Shown here: piece by piece, positions 26,415 through 34,971 of the stretch
Position numbering within the stretch: the stretch's first letter is position 1
Layout of the letters: the number at the start of each line of letters is the position of its first letter
Assembly (NCBI GenBank): GCA_020060215.1
Contig: JAGVAP010000062.1
Coordinates: 1-64,000 of the forward strand
Direction: 5' to 3'
DNA: 64,000 bases
DNA from: Deltaproteobacteria bacterium
Lineage (GTDB): Bacteria > Desulfobacterota > DSM-4660 > Desulfatiglandales > HGW-15
Translations under genes and position numbers: made by a program
Notes under the pieces: model-generated
Seen by the model: only the letters and a program-made list of their open reading frames with translations
The model's database searches: none
What the model was told of the DNA's origin: nothing

Positions 26415-27743
26415 ATGAATCGATGGATGGCAATGACGGGTTTGGCTGTTGGCCTGTGTCTCATGGCCGGCCTGGAGGGTGAATGTGCAGTCCATTCCGC
26501 AACCACGCCTTCGCAGCAGGATGTCCAGGAGGCCGTGAACAGGGCCGGGGACGGAGACACGGTCGTGGTCCCGGCCGGAGAGTCCACCTGGGCCTCCGAG
26601 GTGGTGGTGCCGGGATCGAAGAGCCTGATTCTCCTGGGCGCCGGCATCGGAGCAACGGTGATCACGGGTCCGAACCCCTTCTGGATCGACGGGCGGGAGG
26701 GGAAGCGGTTCCGGTTGAGCGGGTTTACGATCAGGGGCACGGGGGTAGGATGGAAACCCCGGATCCGCATCACCGGCACTTCCAAAGCGTTCCGGATCGA
26801 CCACATCCAATTCGAGGGTGATCTCGACAACTGGGGAATCGGCGTGGACGGGTTTACCTATGGCGTCATCGATCATTGCCGTTTCGTCGGCGCGAGCCCG
26901 GGCCAGTCCGTTTACGTGTTCGACACCACGGCTCGCTCCGGTATGGACTCCTGGAACCGGCCCTTGTCCCTGGGGAGCGGCCAGGCCGTCTACGTGGAGG
27001 ACTGTGATTTCGATTTCGCCCTGTACGCCCCGGGAAAACCGAGCATCGACAGCAGGAGCGGCGGCCGCTACGTGTTCCGCCACAACCGGGTCCGGAACCA
27101 GGATGCGGGCCACCATGATGCCGAGACGCAGTACCAGCGCGGGACCTTCAGCTGGGAGCTTTATGAGAACACGTTCGAGTACGACCAGCCGCTTTGGGCA
27201 TCGCTGAACATGAGAGGGGGGACGGGGGTGCTTTTCAACAACAGGTTCTCCGCTCCCGCGTTCACGTCGGGGACGCCGCTGTACCTCACCTCCTACCGCT
27301 CCCTCGATCAGGGACATGGGGTGCCCTGGTATGAGGCCTGTGACCCGGTGCGAGACTACATGTGCGAAGACTGCAGGAGCAATTGCGTGTCCGACCAGGA
27401 CTGTTCTCCCGGTGTTTCCTGCGTCCAGATCGACGGCCACGAGGACGATACCGGGTACCCTTGCCGTGATCAGGTCGGGCGGACCAGCGACGGGGACGGA
27501 GACTCCATTCAGGACAGGGCGCCCGCCTACGAGTGGAACAACACGAACCTCGAGGGCACCGTTGAATACGACTGGTATGTCCCCGAGGGAGCCAGGCAGC
27601 ATATCCAGGAAACCAGGGACTTTGTCCAGAACACCCCGATGCCGGGCTACGTGCCGTACCCGTACCCTCATCCCCTTCAGGCCCCGGAGGCGATGGCCTC
27701 GCCGGCCGCTCCATCCGGTTTGAAGGTGCGCCGTTTGAAGTAG
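26415..27743 (+). CDS. Secreted right-handed beta-helix protein 1
   Basis: A 442-residue protein with a signal peptide (MNRWMAMTGLAVGLCLMAGL, cleavage near GECA). The mature part opens QQDVQEAVNRAGDGDTVVVP, the usual start of a parallel beta-helix, and continues with coil repeats such as IRITGTSKAFRIDHIQFEG and YGVIDHCRFVG. A cysteine-rich insert follows (DYMCEDCRSNCVSDQDC) and then IDGHEDDTGYPCRDQ. The C-terminus, AAPSGLKVRRLK, looks like the first strand of a fibronectin-III-type domain that is then cut off. There is no PEP-CTERM-type anchor. Such folds bind or cleave polysaccharides. Start ATG 26415 follows GAGGGTCC. First of three tandem paralogues. Confidence 0.78.
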   Translation: MNRWMAMTGLAVGLCLMAGLEGECAVHSATTPSQQDVQEAVNRAGDGDTVVVPAGESTWASEVVVPGSKSLILLGAGIGATVITGPNPFWIDGREGKRFRLSGFTIRGTGVGWKPRIRITGTSKAFRIDHIQFEGDLDNWGIGVDGFTYGVIDHCRFVGASPGQSVYVFDTTARSGMDSWNRPLSLGSGQAVYVEDCDFDFALYAPGKPSIDSRSGGRYVFRHNRVRNQDAGHHDAETQYQRGTFSWELYENTFEYDQPLWASLNMRGGTGVLFNNRFSAPAFTSGTPLYLTSYRSLDQGHGVPWYEACDPVRDYMCEDCRSNCVSDQDCSPGVSCVQIDGHEDDTGYPCRDQVGRTSDGDGDSIQDRAPAYEWNNTNLEGTVEYDWYVPEGARQHIQETRDFVQNTPMPGYVPYPYPHPLQAPEAMASPAAPSGLKVRRLK

Positions 27744-27787
27744 AGATCCGGAGGCCGGGTTGCGCGATGGGATGGAAGGAGGTGAAC

Positions 27788-29125
27788 GTGAGCTGTTTCA
27801 GACTTCTCGTGGCGGCGGGCGGGCTGTTCCTCTTCACCTTCGTCGCGGAGGGACGTGCTGCCGTGATAGCCGCAAAGAGTCTCTCGCCGGCGGATGTCCA
27901 GTCCGCGGTCGACAAGGCGGGCGACGGCGACACGGTCACGATCCCGGCCGGGAGCGCAACATGGTCCTCCACGGTCCACATCAGGAACAAGGCCGTCCGC
28001 GTGATCGGCGCAGGCATGGGGAAGAGTGTCATTACCTGCAACCAGAGGAACGGTTTCAACGTCGACGGGGTCGACGGGAAGTTCTTCCGCATCAGCGGCA
28101 TGACCCTGCGAGGCTCGCCCGGGGGAAACGGGTACAACAGCTTTATCATCAGGATATTCGGGACCGCCAAGGCATGGAGGATCGATCACATCCACTTTGA
28201 CGCCACGTCGGGCGGTGCGGGGATGGTCGGCGTGGACGGCTACACCTACGGGGTGGTCGACCACTGCCGCGTCACCGGTCCCGAGCCCCGCCACTGGTTT
28301 GTGCGGCCTTTTGAGAACACATTCTGCCCTCCTTATGACTCCGGCTCCCATGCCTGGAGGCGGCCCCTTTCCCTCGGCACGGAAAAGGCCGTGTACATCG
28401 AATCCAACGAGATCCGATACGGCCGATTCGTCCAGGGACACACCAGTCCGGTCTGGGACGCGCGCTCCGGGGCGAGATACGTCGTCAGGCACAACACCAT
28501 CCGGAACGGGTTCGCAGGGCACCATGGCGCAGAGTCTCGCCACGCCCGGGGCACCTTTTCGTGGGAGATCTACAACAACACCTTCGAGTACGACAACCCC
28601 GTCTGGGTCGCCTTGAACCTGCGGGGCGGCTCGGGGGTCCTTCACCACAACAAGTTCCTGTTCCACCGAAACAACAGCGGCTCCCCCTTCATCATCGGCG
28701 AGTATCGCTCCGGCGGTCAAGGCTCCGGGCCGCCGTGGCAGAACTCATGCGATTCCGAGCCCGAGTACATCTGCTCGGTGTTCAAGGGGGACACCAACCC
28801 CCTTTGCGCCACCGGAAGATGCCCGCCTGGAATGGGCGTTCCCATCCAGATCGACGGCAACATCGATGGGACCGGTTACCCTTGTCGAGACCAGATCGGT
28901 TTCACCTACAACGGCCGCGATGATCTCATCCAGGCCTCCGCTCCCGTTTATGAGTGGAACAATGTCTGTATCGAAGGTTGTACCGGCGCCGGCGGCGCCG
29001 ACCCCGACTTTGTGGTCCACTCCGGGACGGGCGTGCATCTCCGAGAGGGCAGAGACTTCTTCAACGACACCCCGAAACCGGGGTATGGACCTTACGCCTA
29101 TCCGCATCCGCTCACCCTGGATTGA
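27788..29125 (+). CDS. Secreted right-handed beta-helix protein 2
   Basis: A 445-residue paralogue. The start is GTG 27788: an ideal AAGGAGGTGA lies 5 bp before it, and the first residues (MSCFRLLVAAGGLFLFTF) then align with those of paralogue 3 (MSIFRVLFLAGGLFLLTL). ATG 27767 would add seven residues that do not align. After the signal peptide, SPADVQSAVDKAGDGDTVTI starts the beta-helix. Coil repeats include AWRIDHIHFDA and YGVVDHCRVTG. The cysteine-containing insert is shorter (CDSEPEYICS, then PLCATGRCPPG). Unlike its neighbours it ends at YPHPLTLD, without a proline-rich tail. It begins 44 bp after the previous gene. Confidence 0.78.
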   Translation: MSCFRLLVAAGGLFLFTFVAEGRAAVIAAKSLSPADVQSAVDKAGDGDTVTIPAGSATWSSTVHIRNKAVRVIGAGMGKSVITCNQRNGFNVDGVDGKFFRISGMTLRGSPGGNGYNSFIIRIFGTAKAWRIDHIHFDATSGGAGMVGVDGYTYGVVDHCRVTGPEPRHWFVRPFENTFCPPYDSGSHAWRRPLSLGTEKAVYIESNEIRYGRFVQGHTSPVWDARSGARYVVRHNTIRNGFAGHHGAESRHARGTFSWEIYNNTFEYDNPVWVALNLRGGSGVLHHNKFLFHRNNSGSPFIIGEYRSGGQGSGPPWQNSCDSEPEYICSVFKGDTNPLCATGRCPPGMGVPIQIDGNIDGTGYPCRDQIGFTYNGRDDLIQASAPVYEWNNVCIEGCTGAGGADPDFVVHSGTGVHLREGRDFFNDTPKPGYGPYAYPHPLTLD

Positions 29126-29464
29126 AGGGATCGCGGGACCGGAAGACAGCGGGAATTTCCGCGCCTGAAGACAAGATTCGACACCAAGACACCGGGAGAC
29201 GAAGGGACAAGGGAACTCCTTGTTTGCATTTTATTGAACAGAATGGCTCTTTCCGGATACGCTCGTTTTCGGCCGTGGTCCTGCCGATTCGAAAGACCAT
29301 GAAATCCCTGAACATTCGCAACCCTCAAGAGTGGTATGCATCTTGCTACCCCGCTGGATGCCTTGTGAAAACCCGTTGCATCGGTTCCTTCGAAGAACCA
29401 CCGTCGGCGGGTCTGGAGCAGGTCGGTCCCTCGTATACGGGGCATATCAGCAAGGAGGGTTGTA
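29126..29464 (+). other. 339-bp intergenic region before beta-helix gene 3
   Basis: No gene is supported here. The first third holds a stretch resembling one half of the dispersed element (ACACCAAGACACCGGGAGA near 29180). The rest contains the sigma-54-type site at 29332 and, just before the gene, a GGAGG ribosome site. The region separates beta-helix gene 3 from the operon flow upstream. Confidence 0.6.
29332..29347 (+). promoter_or_regulatory. Sigma-54-type -24/-12 promoter
   Basis: TGGTATGCATCTTGCT fits the sigma-54 pattern TGG-N(8)-TTGC-T: GG (29333-29334) and GC (29345-29346) are exactly 10 bp apart, with TT before GC. The predicted transcript would start near 29358, about 107 nt before the ATG at 29465. 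Sigma-54 with the PrsK/PrsR pair is a known control mode in exosortase systems; those regulators are not in this window. Confidence 0.55.
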
Positions 29465-30778
29465 ATGAGTATTTTCAGAGTTCTGTTTCTGGCGGGTGGT
29501 TTGTTTCTACTCACCTTGAGCACAGAGGGGAATTGTGCGACGATCGCCGCAAAAAGCCCCTCTCAAGCGGACGTACAGGCGGCCATCCAAAGCGCTGCCG
29601 AAGGCGATACGGTTTCGGTTCCTGCCGGCAGCGCATCCTGGTCAGGGATTACCGTCGGCAGCAAAGCATTGACCATCCAGGGCGCCGGCATCGGAGCGAC
29701 GGTCGTCACGGCCTCCCGCGCCTTCAGCTTGATCGGCGTGGAGGGGAAATCTGTTCGCATCAGCGGTTTCACCATGAGGGGAGGCGGCTCCACCGTCATT
29801 CATGTCAGCGGGACCTCCAAGACCTTCCGGATCGACCACATCCGTTTTGAAGGCATTGCCGGGAAGGCGATCGAGGTCAACGGCTATTCTTACGGCGTGA
29901 TCGACCATTGTCAGTTCGTGGGCCCCAGTGTGTTCGTGGGCGTTCACGTGTTCGACACCACCTCCAACGGCGGCGTGGCCTCCTGGAACCGGCCGCTGAC
30001 CCTGGGCAGCGACAAGGCCGTCTACATCGAGGACTGCCTGTTCGACTTCGGCACCTATGGTGCGGGCGTCCCCAGCGTCGACAGCAGGACCGGCGGACGG
30101 TATGTGTTCCGCTACAACAAGGTCCGGAACCAGTCGATGGGACACCACGATGCGGAAACACAGAACCAGCGCGGGACCTTCAGCTGGGAGGTGTACGGGA
30201 ACGTCTTCGAGTACAGCCAGCCCCTGTGGACCGCCATCTACATGAGAGGCGGAACGGGCGTCATCTTCGACAACAAGTTCAGCGGGAGCTTCAGCATGGG
30301 GACACCTCTGTACATGACCGCGTACCGCTCCTCCAGCGCAGGCCACGGGGCACCCTGGTATCCGCCGTGCGACGGGACGCGGGACTACATGTGGTCGGAC
30401 GTGAGCGACAACTGCACGACCCCGGGGCAGAAGAACGGCAACGGCGCGGTGTGCATACAGATCGACGGTCACCTGGATTCGACCGGCTATCCCTGCAGAG
30501 ACCAGCTCGGGCGGACCTATGACGCGGACGGCGACGGGGTCCAGGACCTCAGTCCCTCCTACGAGTGGAACAACACCAGCACGGCCGGGGACGTGGAATA
30601 TGACTGGAACGTCCCCTCCAACGTCGGCCACCATCTGAAGCTTGGAAGGGATTACTTTGCGGACGCCCCGAAGCCCGGTTATACCCCTTTGACCTATCCC
30701 CATCCGCTGGTGAAGGGCGGTGGAAGTCTCCCCGCTCCGGAGGTGCCCTCGGCTCCATCGGGACTTCGGATCCAGTAG
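29465..30778 (+). CDS. Secreted right-handed beta-helix protein 3
   Basis: A 437-residue paralogue of the two preceding genes. The signal peptide is MSIFRVLFLAGGLFLLTLST and the mature part begins SQADVQAAIQSAAEGDTVSV. Coil repeats include TFRIDHIRFEG and YGVIDHCQFVG, then KAVYIEDCLFDFG. The insert region keeps fewer cysteines (YPPCDGTRDYMWSDVSDNC) but the shared IDGH-x-DSTGYPCRDQLGR block remains. The C-terminus LPAPEVPSAPSGLRIQ again resembles a truncated fibronectin-III start. GGAGG lies just before ATG 29465. It alone has a sigma-54-type promoter upstream, so it may be expressed separately from the other two. Confidence 0.8.
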   Translation: MSIFRVLFLAGGLFLLTLSTEGNCATIAAKSPSQADVQAAIQSAAEGDTVSVPAGSASWSGITVGSKALTIQGAGIGATVVTASRAFSLIGVEGKSVRISGFTMRGGGSTVIHVSGTSKTFRIDHIRFEGIAGKAIEVNGYSYGVIDHCQFVGPSVFVGVHVFDTTSNGGVASWNRPLTLGSDKAVYIEDCLFDFGTYGAGVPSVDSRTGGRYVFRYNKVRNQSMGHHDAETQNQRGTFSWEVYGNVFEYSQPLWTAIYMRGGTGVIFDNKFSGSFSMGTPLYMTAYRSSSAGHGAPWYPPCDGTRDYMWSDVSDNCTTPGQKNGNGAVCIQIDGHLDSTGYPCRDQLGRTYDADGDGVQDLSPSYEWNNTSTAGDVEYDWNVPSNVGHHLKLGRDYFADAPKPGYTPLTYPHPLVKGGGSLPAPEVPSAPSGLRIQ

Positions 30779-31002
30779 ACCCCCCGGCGACCACAGACAC
30801 CCGAGTTCCATCTCCCACGGTTCCCCGACCCCGGTCCGCCTCGACGGATGGGGCCGGGGAAACCTGCCCATGGCCGGCCCTGCGCCGTTTCGAATCCAAC
30901 CACGTGCCGCTCCAGAAATCGATCGGGTCGATCACCGCGCGCGGACAGGTCTGCCGGGACCGGTGAGGGAGAAAACCGCTCGGCGGACCGAGAGGAGCAA
31001 GG

Positions 31003-31896
31003 ATGAGGCAAGCTCTTTTCCTGTTGGTTTCTGCAATCGGAGTGGTCCTGTACAGGGATTCGGTGACGGAACTCGCATTCCTGTTCTTCCGGAGCGAACT
31101 CCACCAGCACATCCCCCTGATTCCGCTGATCAGCGGTTACTTTCTCCTGGTGAATCGGAGCCGGATCCGGCTCCACCAGGGATGGAATCCCTGGACCGGC
31201 CTGGTGACGGTCGCCGCCGGGGGCCTGGTCTGGGGAGCGGCGGAGTTCTTCTCTCCCGGCGTGGCGCGGGGCGATCATCTCTCAGCCAAGATGGCCGGAT
31301 TGGTTTTATGGGTCTTGGGGGCTTTTGTGCTCGCCTACGGGTTGAAGTCGTTGAGGGAGGGCCTCTTCCCCATGTTGTTTCTGGCTTTCATCATCCCGGT
31401 CCCCGGTTTCATCCTGGATCCTTCGGTTTCATTCCTGCAGACCACGTCGGCGACCGCGGCCGATTTCATCTTCCGGCTCACAGGGGTTCCCTTCCTGAGG
31501 GAAGGCATGTTCTTCTCCCTCCCCGGCATCGAGGTGGAGGTGGCGAAGCAGTGCAGCGGGATCCGGTCGAGCCTCTCCCTGATCATCACCGCCTTGATCG
31601 CAGGCAAGCTTTTCCTGCAAAAAGGGACAGGCAAGATCGCCCTCGTCTCGGCCGTCATCCCCATTACCATCTTCAAGAACGCGCTCAGGATCGTCACCCT
31701 TTCCATCCTGGCCTCCTACGTGGACCCCGTCTTTATCACCGGTCACTGGCTGCATCGAAGTGGGGGCATCCCGTTCTTCGTGGTCGGCCTGGCCCTCCTC
31801 TCTCCCGTGCTGTGGCTCCTCCGCAGGCTCGAAGGAAAGCCGACTTCCCGCGCAGCCGGACCCGGTTTGAGCGTTTTTCCGCACCGCAGGGCTTGA
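31003..31896 (+). CDS. Exosortase family protein
   Basis: A 297-residue inner-membrane protein with about eight hydrophobic segments. The catalytic triad of exosortases is complete: Cys184 in AKQCSGIRSS, Arg229 in KNALRIVTL and His251 in HRSGGIPFF. These enzymes cut a C-terminal sorting signal and are thought to attach the protein to the cell surface. No EpsI domain is fused and no separate epsI follows. No protein in the window ends with a recognisable sorting motif (short motif, hydrophobic helix, basic tail), including the three beta-helix proteins next door, so its substrates must lie elsewhere. It overlaps the next gene by one base (TGATG). Confidence 0.88.
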   Translation: MRQALFLLVSAIGVVLYRDSVTELAFLFFRSELHQHIPLIPLISGYFLLVNRSRIRLHQGWNPWTGLVTVAAGGLVWGAAEFFSPGVARGDHLSAKMAGLVLWVLGAFVLAYGLKSLREGLFPMLFLAFIIPVPGFILDPSVSFLQTTSATAADFIFRLTGVPFLREGMFFSLPGIEVEVAKQCSGIRSSLSLIITALIAGKLFLQKGTGKIALVSAVIPITIFKNALRIVTLSILASYVDPVFITGHWLHRSGGIPFFVVGLALLSPVLWLLRRLEGKPTSRAAGPGLSVFPHRRA

Positions 31897-33566
31897 TGGC
31901 CGGTCATGAAGAAGAAATACCCGCGCGCACGTCCATACCCATCCTGAAGGGCGGCGACGCCCCGAGAAGAAAAATGGAGCGAAAACTCACCTCTCCTTAC
32001 CAGATCATCCTCTTCATCTCGGACCTCTTTCTGGTCCTCGCGGGACTCGGGCTGGGCTTTCTCTTCCTGGGGATTCCCGTCCTGCGGTGGGAGGATGCCC
32101 TTCAGGCGGGCAATCTGCTGACCCTCTCCTTCATTGCGGTCGCATTCTTCAATGCCTATCACCTCTACAGCTACCATCACCTCTTCCTGGAGAAGGGCCA
32201 CTTCATCCGCCTGCTGAAGGCCTTTGTCTGGGGGTTCTTCAGCCTCTGCGTGGTCCTGTTCGCTTTCTACAGGCCCGGGATCGTCGCGGATGTCTACCTG
32301 ATCGCGGTGGTCGCGGTGCTGGTCATGGTCCTGAGCAGGTTCTTCTGGCGCTATCTGATCTTTGTGCTCTCTTCGATCGGCCTCGGTTTCCTCGCGGTCG
32401 GAATCCTTGCGCACCTCAACGACGGACACAGACCGGTGGTGCTGGAAAGCTGGCTGCCCGTGGTCGCGGGACTGGCCATGGCCGCCGTCCTGGTCTCGTT
32501 GAGCCGCTACTTCTGCATCCACGTGGTATTCAGGAAATGGCTGCGGCGCAACTTCAGGAGGCACGTGGCCATTCTGGGGACCGACCAGGAAGCCAATGCG
32601 ATTACCCGGCACATCATCGAGAAGGACGCGCCTTTCTGGGTGAGCGGTTTTGTGGGCCTTCGGGAGTCGGAGAAGACGGAGACACCCCTGGTCAAGCGGC
32701 GACTGGGGGAAATCAGGAACCTTCCCGCCCTGGTGAGAAACGAGAACATCGACGAGATCATCGTGACGGACGAAACCATCGACAAGGCCATGCTGATCGA
32801 CATCCTGGACTACTGCACGTCGCAGGGAATCCCGGTCTGGTTCCCTCCCAAGCTGATGCCGGTGATCGAAATGAAACTGTTCATCGACAGCTTCTGCGGG
32901 ATCCCGATGATCCGTCTGTGCTCCCAGAAGAACATCGTCCTCTCCCGCAGGTTCAAGCACGCTCTGGACGCCCTGATCGGCCTGCCTCTCCTCGCCGCCC
33001 TCCTGCCTTTGTTCGCGATCTGTGCAGCGGCCATCAAGTTGACCTCGGCCGGGCCGGTGTTCTACAGGGCAAAGGCGATCGGAAGAGATGGAAAACCTTT
33101 CACCATGTTCAAGTTCCGGTCGATGAGAACGGACACGGAATCCGACCTCCACAAGCAGTATGTGGCCCATTTCATCAAGGGAGAGCTGAAGAGGGAAGGC
33201 TCGGAGGAGAAGACCTTCAAGATCACCGATGATCCGAGAGTCACCGGGGTCGGGCGCTTTCTCCGGAAGCTCAGCATCGACGAGATCCCGCAGATCCTCA
33301 ATGTGCTGCGCGGGGACATGAGTCTGGTGGGCCCCCGACCCTGCCTCCCTTATGAGTTCGAGATCTACAAGGACTGGCACAAGAAGCGGTTGAGCATCAG
33401 GCCCGGCATCACAGGACTCTGGCAGGTTGCGGGAAGGAGCGCGGTCACCTTCGAGGAGATGGTGATCCTGGACCTCTATTACATCTACAATCGGAGCCTG
33501 CTGCTGGATATGAACATCCTTTACGAGACGATCTATGTGGTGCTGATGAAACGGGGGGCGCATTAG
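31896..33566 (+). CDS. EPS polyprenyl glycosylphosphotransferase (initiating enzyme)
   Basis: A 556-residue protein of the WbaP/WcaJ-type group. Five hydrophobic segments lie between about residues 35 and 220, followed by a cytoplasmic Rossmann-like middle domain (HVAILGTDQEANAITRHI). The C-terminal transferase domain has KHALDALIGLPLLAALLPLF, FTMFKFRSMRTD, SIDEIPQILNVLRGDMSLVG and IRPGITGLWQVAGRS. It transfers the first sugar-phosphate to undecaprenyl phosphate. Start ATG 31896 shares a base with the exosortase stop; ATG 31974, just before the first helix, is an alternative. Last gene of the + strand EPS run. Confidence 0.9.
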   Translation: MAGHEEEIPARTSIPILKGGDAPRRKMERKLTSPYQIILFISDLFLVLAGLGLGFLFLGIPVLRWEDALQAGNLLTLSFIAVAFFNAYHLYSYHHLFLEKGHFIRLLKAFVWGFFSLCVVLFAFYRPGIVADVYLIAVVAVLVMVLSRFFWRYLIFVLSSIGLGFLAVGILAHLNDGHRPVVLESWLPVVAGLAMAAVLVSLSRYFCIHVVFRKWLRRNFRRHVAILGTDQEANAITRHIIEKDAPFWVSGFVGLRESEKTETPLVKRRLGEIRNLPALVRNENIDEIIVTDETIDKAMLIDILDYCTSQGIPVWFPPKLMPVIEMKLFIDSFCGIPMIRLCSQKNIVLSRRFKHALDALIGLPLLAALLPLFAICAAAIKLTSAGPVFYRAKAIGRDGKPFTMFKFRSMRTDTESDLHKQYVAHFIKGELKREGSEEKTFKITDDPRVTGVGRFLRKLSIDEIPQILNVLRGDMSLVGPRPCLPYEFEIYKDWHKKRLSIRPGITGLWQVAGRSAVTFEEMVILDLYYIYNRSLLLDMNILYETIYVVLMKRGAH

Positions 33567-33621
33567 CTCCTTGAAAACGGCCACCCCCTGATCAACTCGC
33601 GTACGGGTACTTGCCCCCTGA

Positions 33622-33637
33622 GCCCCCCTCGGGGGGC
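33622..33637. other. GC hairpin between convergent genes
   Basis: GCCCCCC, TC and GGGGGGC give a 7-bp GC stem in the 114-bp gap between the convergent phosphotransferase and lytic transglycosylase genes. There is no T-run on either side, so it is at best a weak bidirectional terminator. Confidence 0.3.
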
Positions 33638-33680
33638 CCGCCTGAGGCCGCCCGCCGCCCGCCTCCCAACTACCCTCCGT

Positions 33681-34289
33681 TCACTTCCCGCCGTACGCCC
33701 TGTAATACTCCATCACCTTCCGGACATAGGTCCTGGTCTCGGCATACGGGGGCACCCCCCGGTACCGGTCGATCTTTTCCGGACCCGCATTGTATGCGGC
33801 AAGGGCCAGGATTTTGTCGCCGTTGAACCGTTCGAGAAGCATCCCCAGGTAACGGGTGCCTCCCAGGACGTTTTGGACCGGGTCAAGGGGATCTCTCACG
33901 TCCATCATGGCCGCTGTCTCCGGCATGAGCTGCATGAGCCCGAGGGCGCCCTTGTCGGAAATGGCCTTGGGATTGAAGCCCGACTCGGCCCTGATCACGG
34001 CCCTGACCAGGCCCTTCTCGACCCGGTGCGTCCCCGAGGCCTGCTCGATGATCTCGTCGTACGAGACCACAGGGGAAGGACGGTCAAGGGTCGCGGCCGG
34101 ACTCGATCGCTTGAGCCCGGGGAAGCGGAAGAACCCCTTGCCGTCCACATAGCCGCGTATCTCGGCCGAGGCATGGCCCTGGAACAGCGACAAGGCCATG
34201 ACGATCATTGCGGACAGGGTGGCGAGAACAACGGCGGTCGTATGGAGGTGCGCGGGCATCGGGGGATGATATGTGGTGATCCTGGGCAT
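33681..34289 (-). CDS. Lytic transglycosylase (SLT domain)
   Basis: A 202-residue secreted muramidase. The N-terminus has a hydrophobic signal segment (TTAVVLATLSAMIVMALSLF, cleavage near ASA). The SLT domain contains the catalytic glutamate in VIRAESGFNPKAIS, then GALGLMQLMPETA and ALAAYNAGPEKIDRY, the three classic motifs. It cleaves peptidoglycan strands and could open the wall for assembly of the secretion apparatus encoded upstream. ATG 34289 is chosen because AGGTGG precedes it; the frame is open further upstream but without a ribosome site. It is the last gene of the - strand operon, 298 bp after the preceding one. Confidence 0.88.
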   Translation of the reverse strand: MPRITTYHPPMPAHLHTTAVVLATLSAMIVMALSLFQGHASAEIRGYVDGKGFFRFPGLKRSSPAATLDRPSPVVSYDEIIEQASGTHRVEKGLVRAVIRAESGFNPKAISDKGALGLMQLMPETAAMMDVRDPLDPVQNVLGGTRYLGMLLERFNGDKILALAAYNAGPEKIDRYRGVPPYAETRTYVRKVMEYYRAYGGK

Positions 34290-34462
34290 GGTCCACCTAT
34301 GGTTCGCTTCGGGCAACCTCTCCATCCTCCGCAGCAGATCGGTCGTCGATTGCTCTAAGATACAGCGGTGAGACTTGGCCCGAGTCAAAAAGGCCGCGAT
34401 CCTGTTTACGGCGGAGGACGGGCCGGTTGCGATTTCGGCGCCGGCTGAAGGCTCCACCGCAC

Positions 34463-34529
34463 GATCGCAAGCAGGAGCTTGCTCCTACAGAACAAGACGC
34501 GGATCGCAAGCAGGAGCTTGCTCCTACAG
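34463..34529. repeat. Two tandem REP-like palindromes
   Basis: GATCGCAAGCAGGAGCTTGC followed by TCCTACAG occurs at 34463-34490 and again, identical, at 34502-34529 (39-bp period). They are reverse-orientation copies of the 4780 palindrome. They lie in the 298-bp gap before the lytic transglycosylase gene, which holds nothing else recognisable. Confidence 0.8.
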
Positions 34530-34587
34530 AAATGGAGTCGGCGGTTTCAACACCCGCAACCCCGCCACCCGCCATGAACAAATCCCG

Positions 34588-34923
34588 CTACTGCGGGGCC
34601 CCGGGTTTTTGCGAAAGGAGCTGGATGATCTTGTCATTCTGCTTGATCATGTGATCGTACTTTCGTGCGAGCTGGTCGTAGCGCGCAATCAGCTCCTGGT
34701 TCTGCTTGCTGATGAGGGCCAGCAGCCTTGCGGAAAAAAAGGATGCAAGGGCCGTCTGATCCAGTTTGTAGTCTGAATTGATCGAAGAGCCCGGCGGCGG
34801 CTTGAGCGCCTGGAAGCGGTGGCTGAACTCCTCAAAGGCCTCGTCGATGGACTCCGCACCCACCCATGGGCCTGTCGCTCCCAGGAAGAGCGTGAAGACA
34901 AGGACAAGAAGGATCTTCTGCAT
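34588..34923 (-). CDS. Small periplasmic protein, function unknown
   Basis: A 111-residue protein with a clear signal peptide (MQKILLVLVFTLFLGATGPW, cleavage near VGA-ES). The mature 88 residues are predicted mostly helical; ARLLALISKQNQELIARYDQ and the following LARKYDHMIKQNDKIIQLL have heptad-like hydrophobic spacing, suggesting a coiled coil. It ends in QKPGAPQ. No family was recognised. Position between the last pseudopilin-like gene and the transglycosylase suggests an accessory part of the secretion apparatus. The start is well supported by an AGAGGAGGGGAAA purine run just before the ATG. Confidence 0.7.
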   Translation of the reverse strand: MQKILLVLVFTLFLGATGPWVGAESIDEAFEEFSHRFQALKPPPGSSINSDYKLDQTALASFFSARLLALISKQNQELIARYDQLARKYDHMIKQNDKIIQLLSQKPGAPQ

Positions 34924-34971
34924 TTTCCCCTCCTCTTTCTGCTTTGAAGTCGGCTCATCCCTGCTCCGGTC

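Noticed and set aside
26415..30778. Beta-helix proteins as exosortase substrates.
   Set aside because: None has a C-terminal motif, hydrophobic helix and basic tail; all end in short hydrophilic or proline-rich sequence.
30720..31895. In-frame extension of the phosphotransferase gene upstream across the exosortase.
   Set aside because: It overlaps the exosortase, which has a complete catalytic triad, and the extension is Pro/Arg-rich. ATG 31896 at the TGATG junction is the natural start.
34463..34529. Two identical 28-bp units at 39-bp spacing, reminiscent of a CRISPR array.
   Set aside because: Only two units, an 11-bp spacer, and the unit is the same palindrome scattered elsewhere as REP-like repeats. 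No cas genes.
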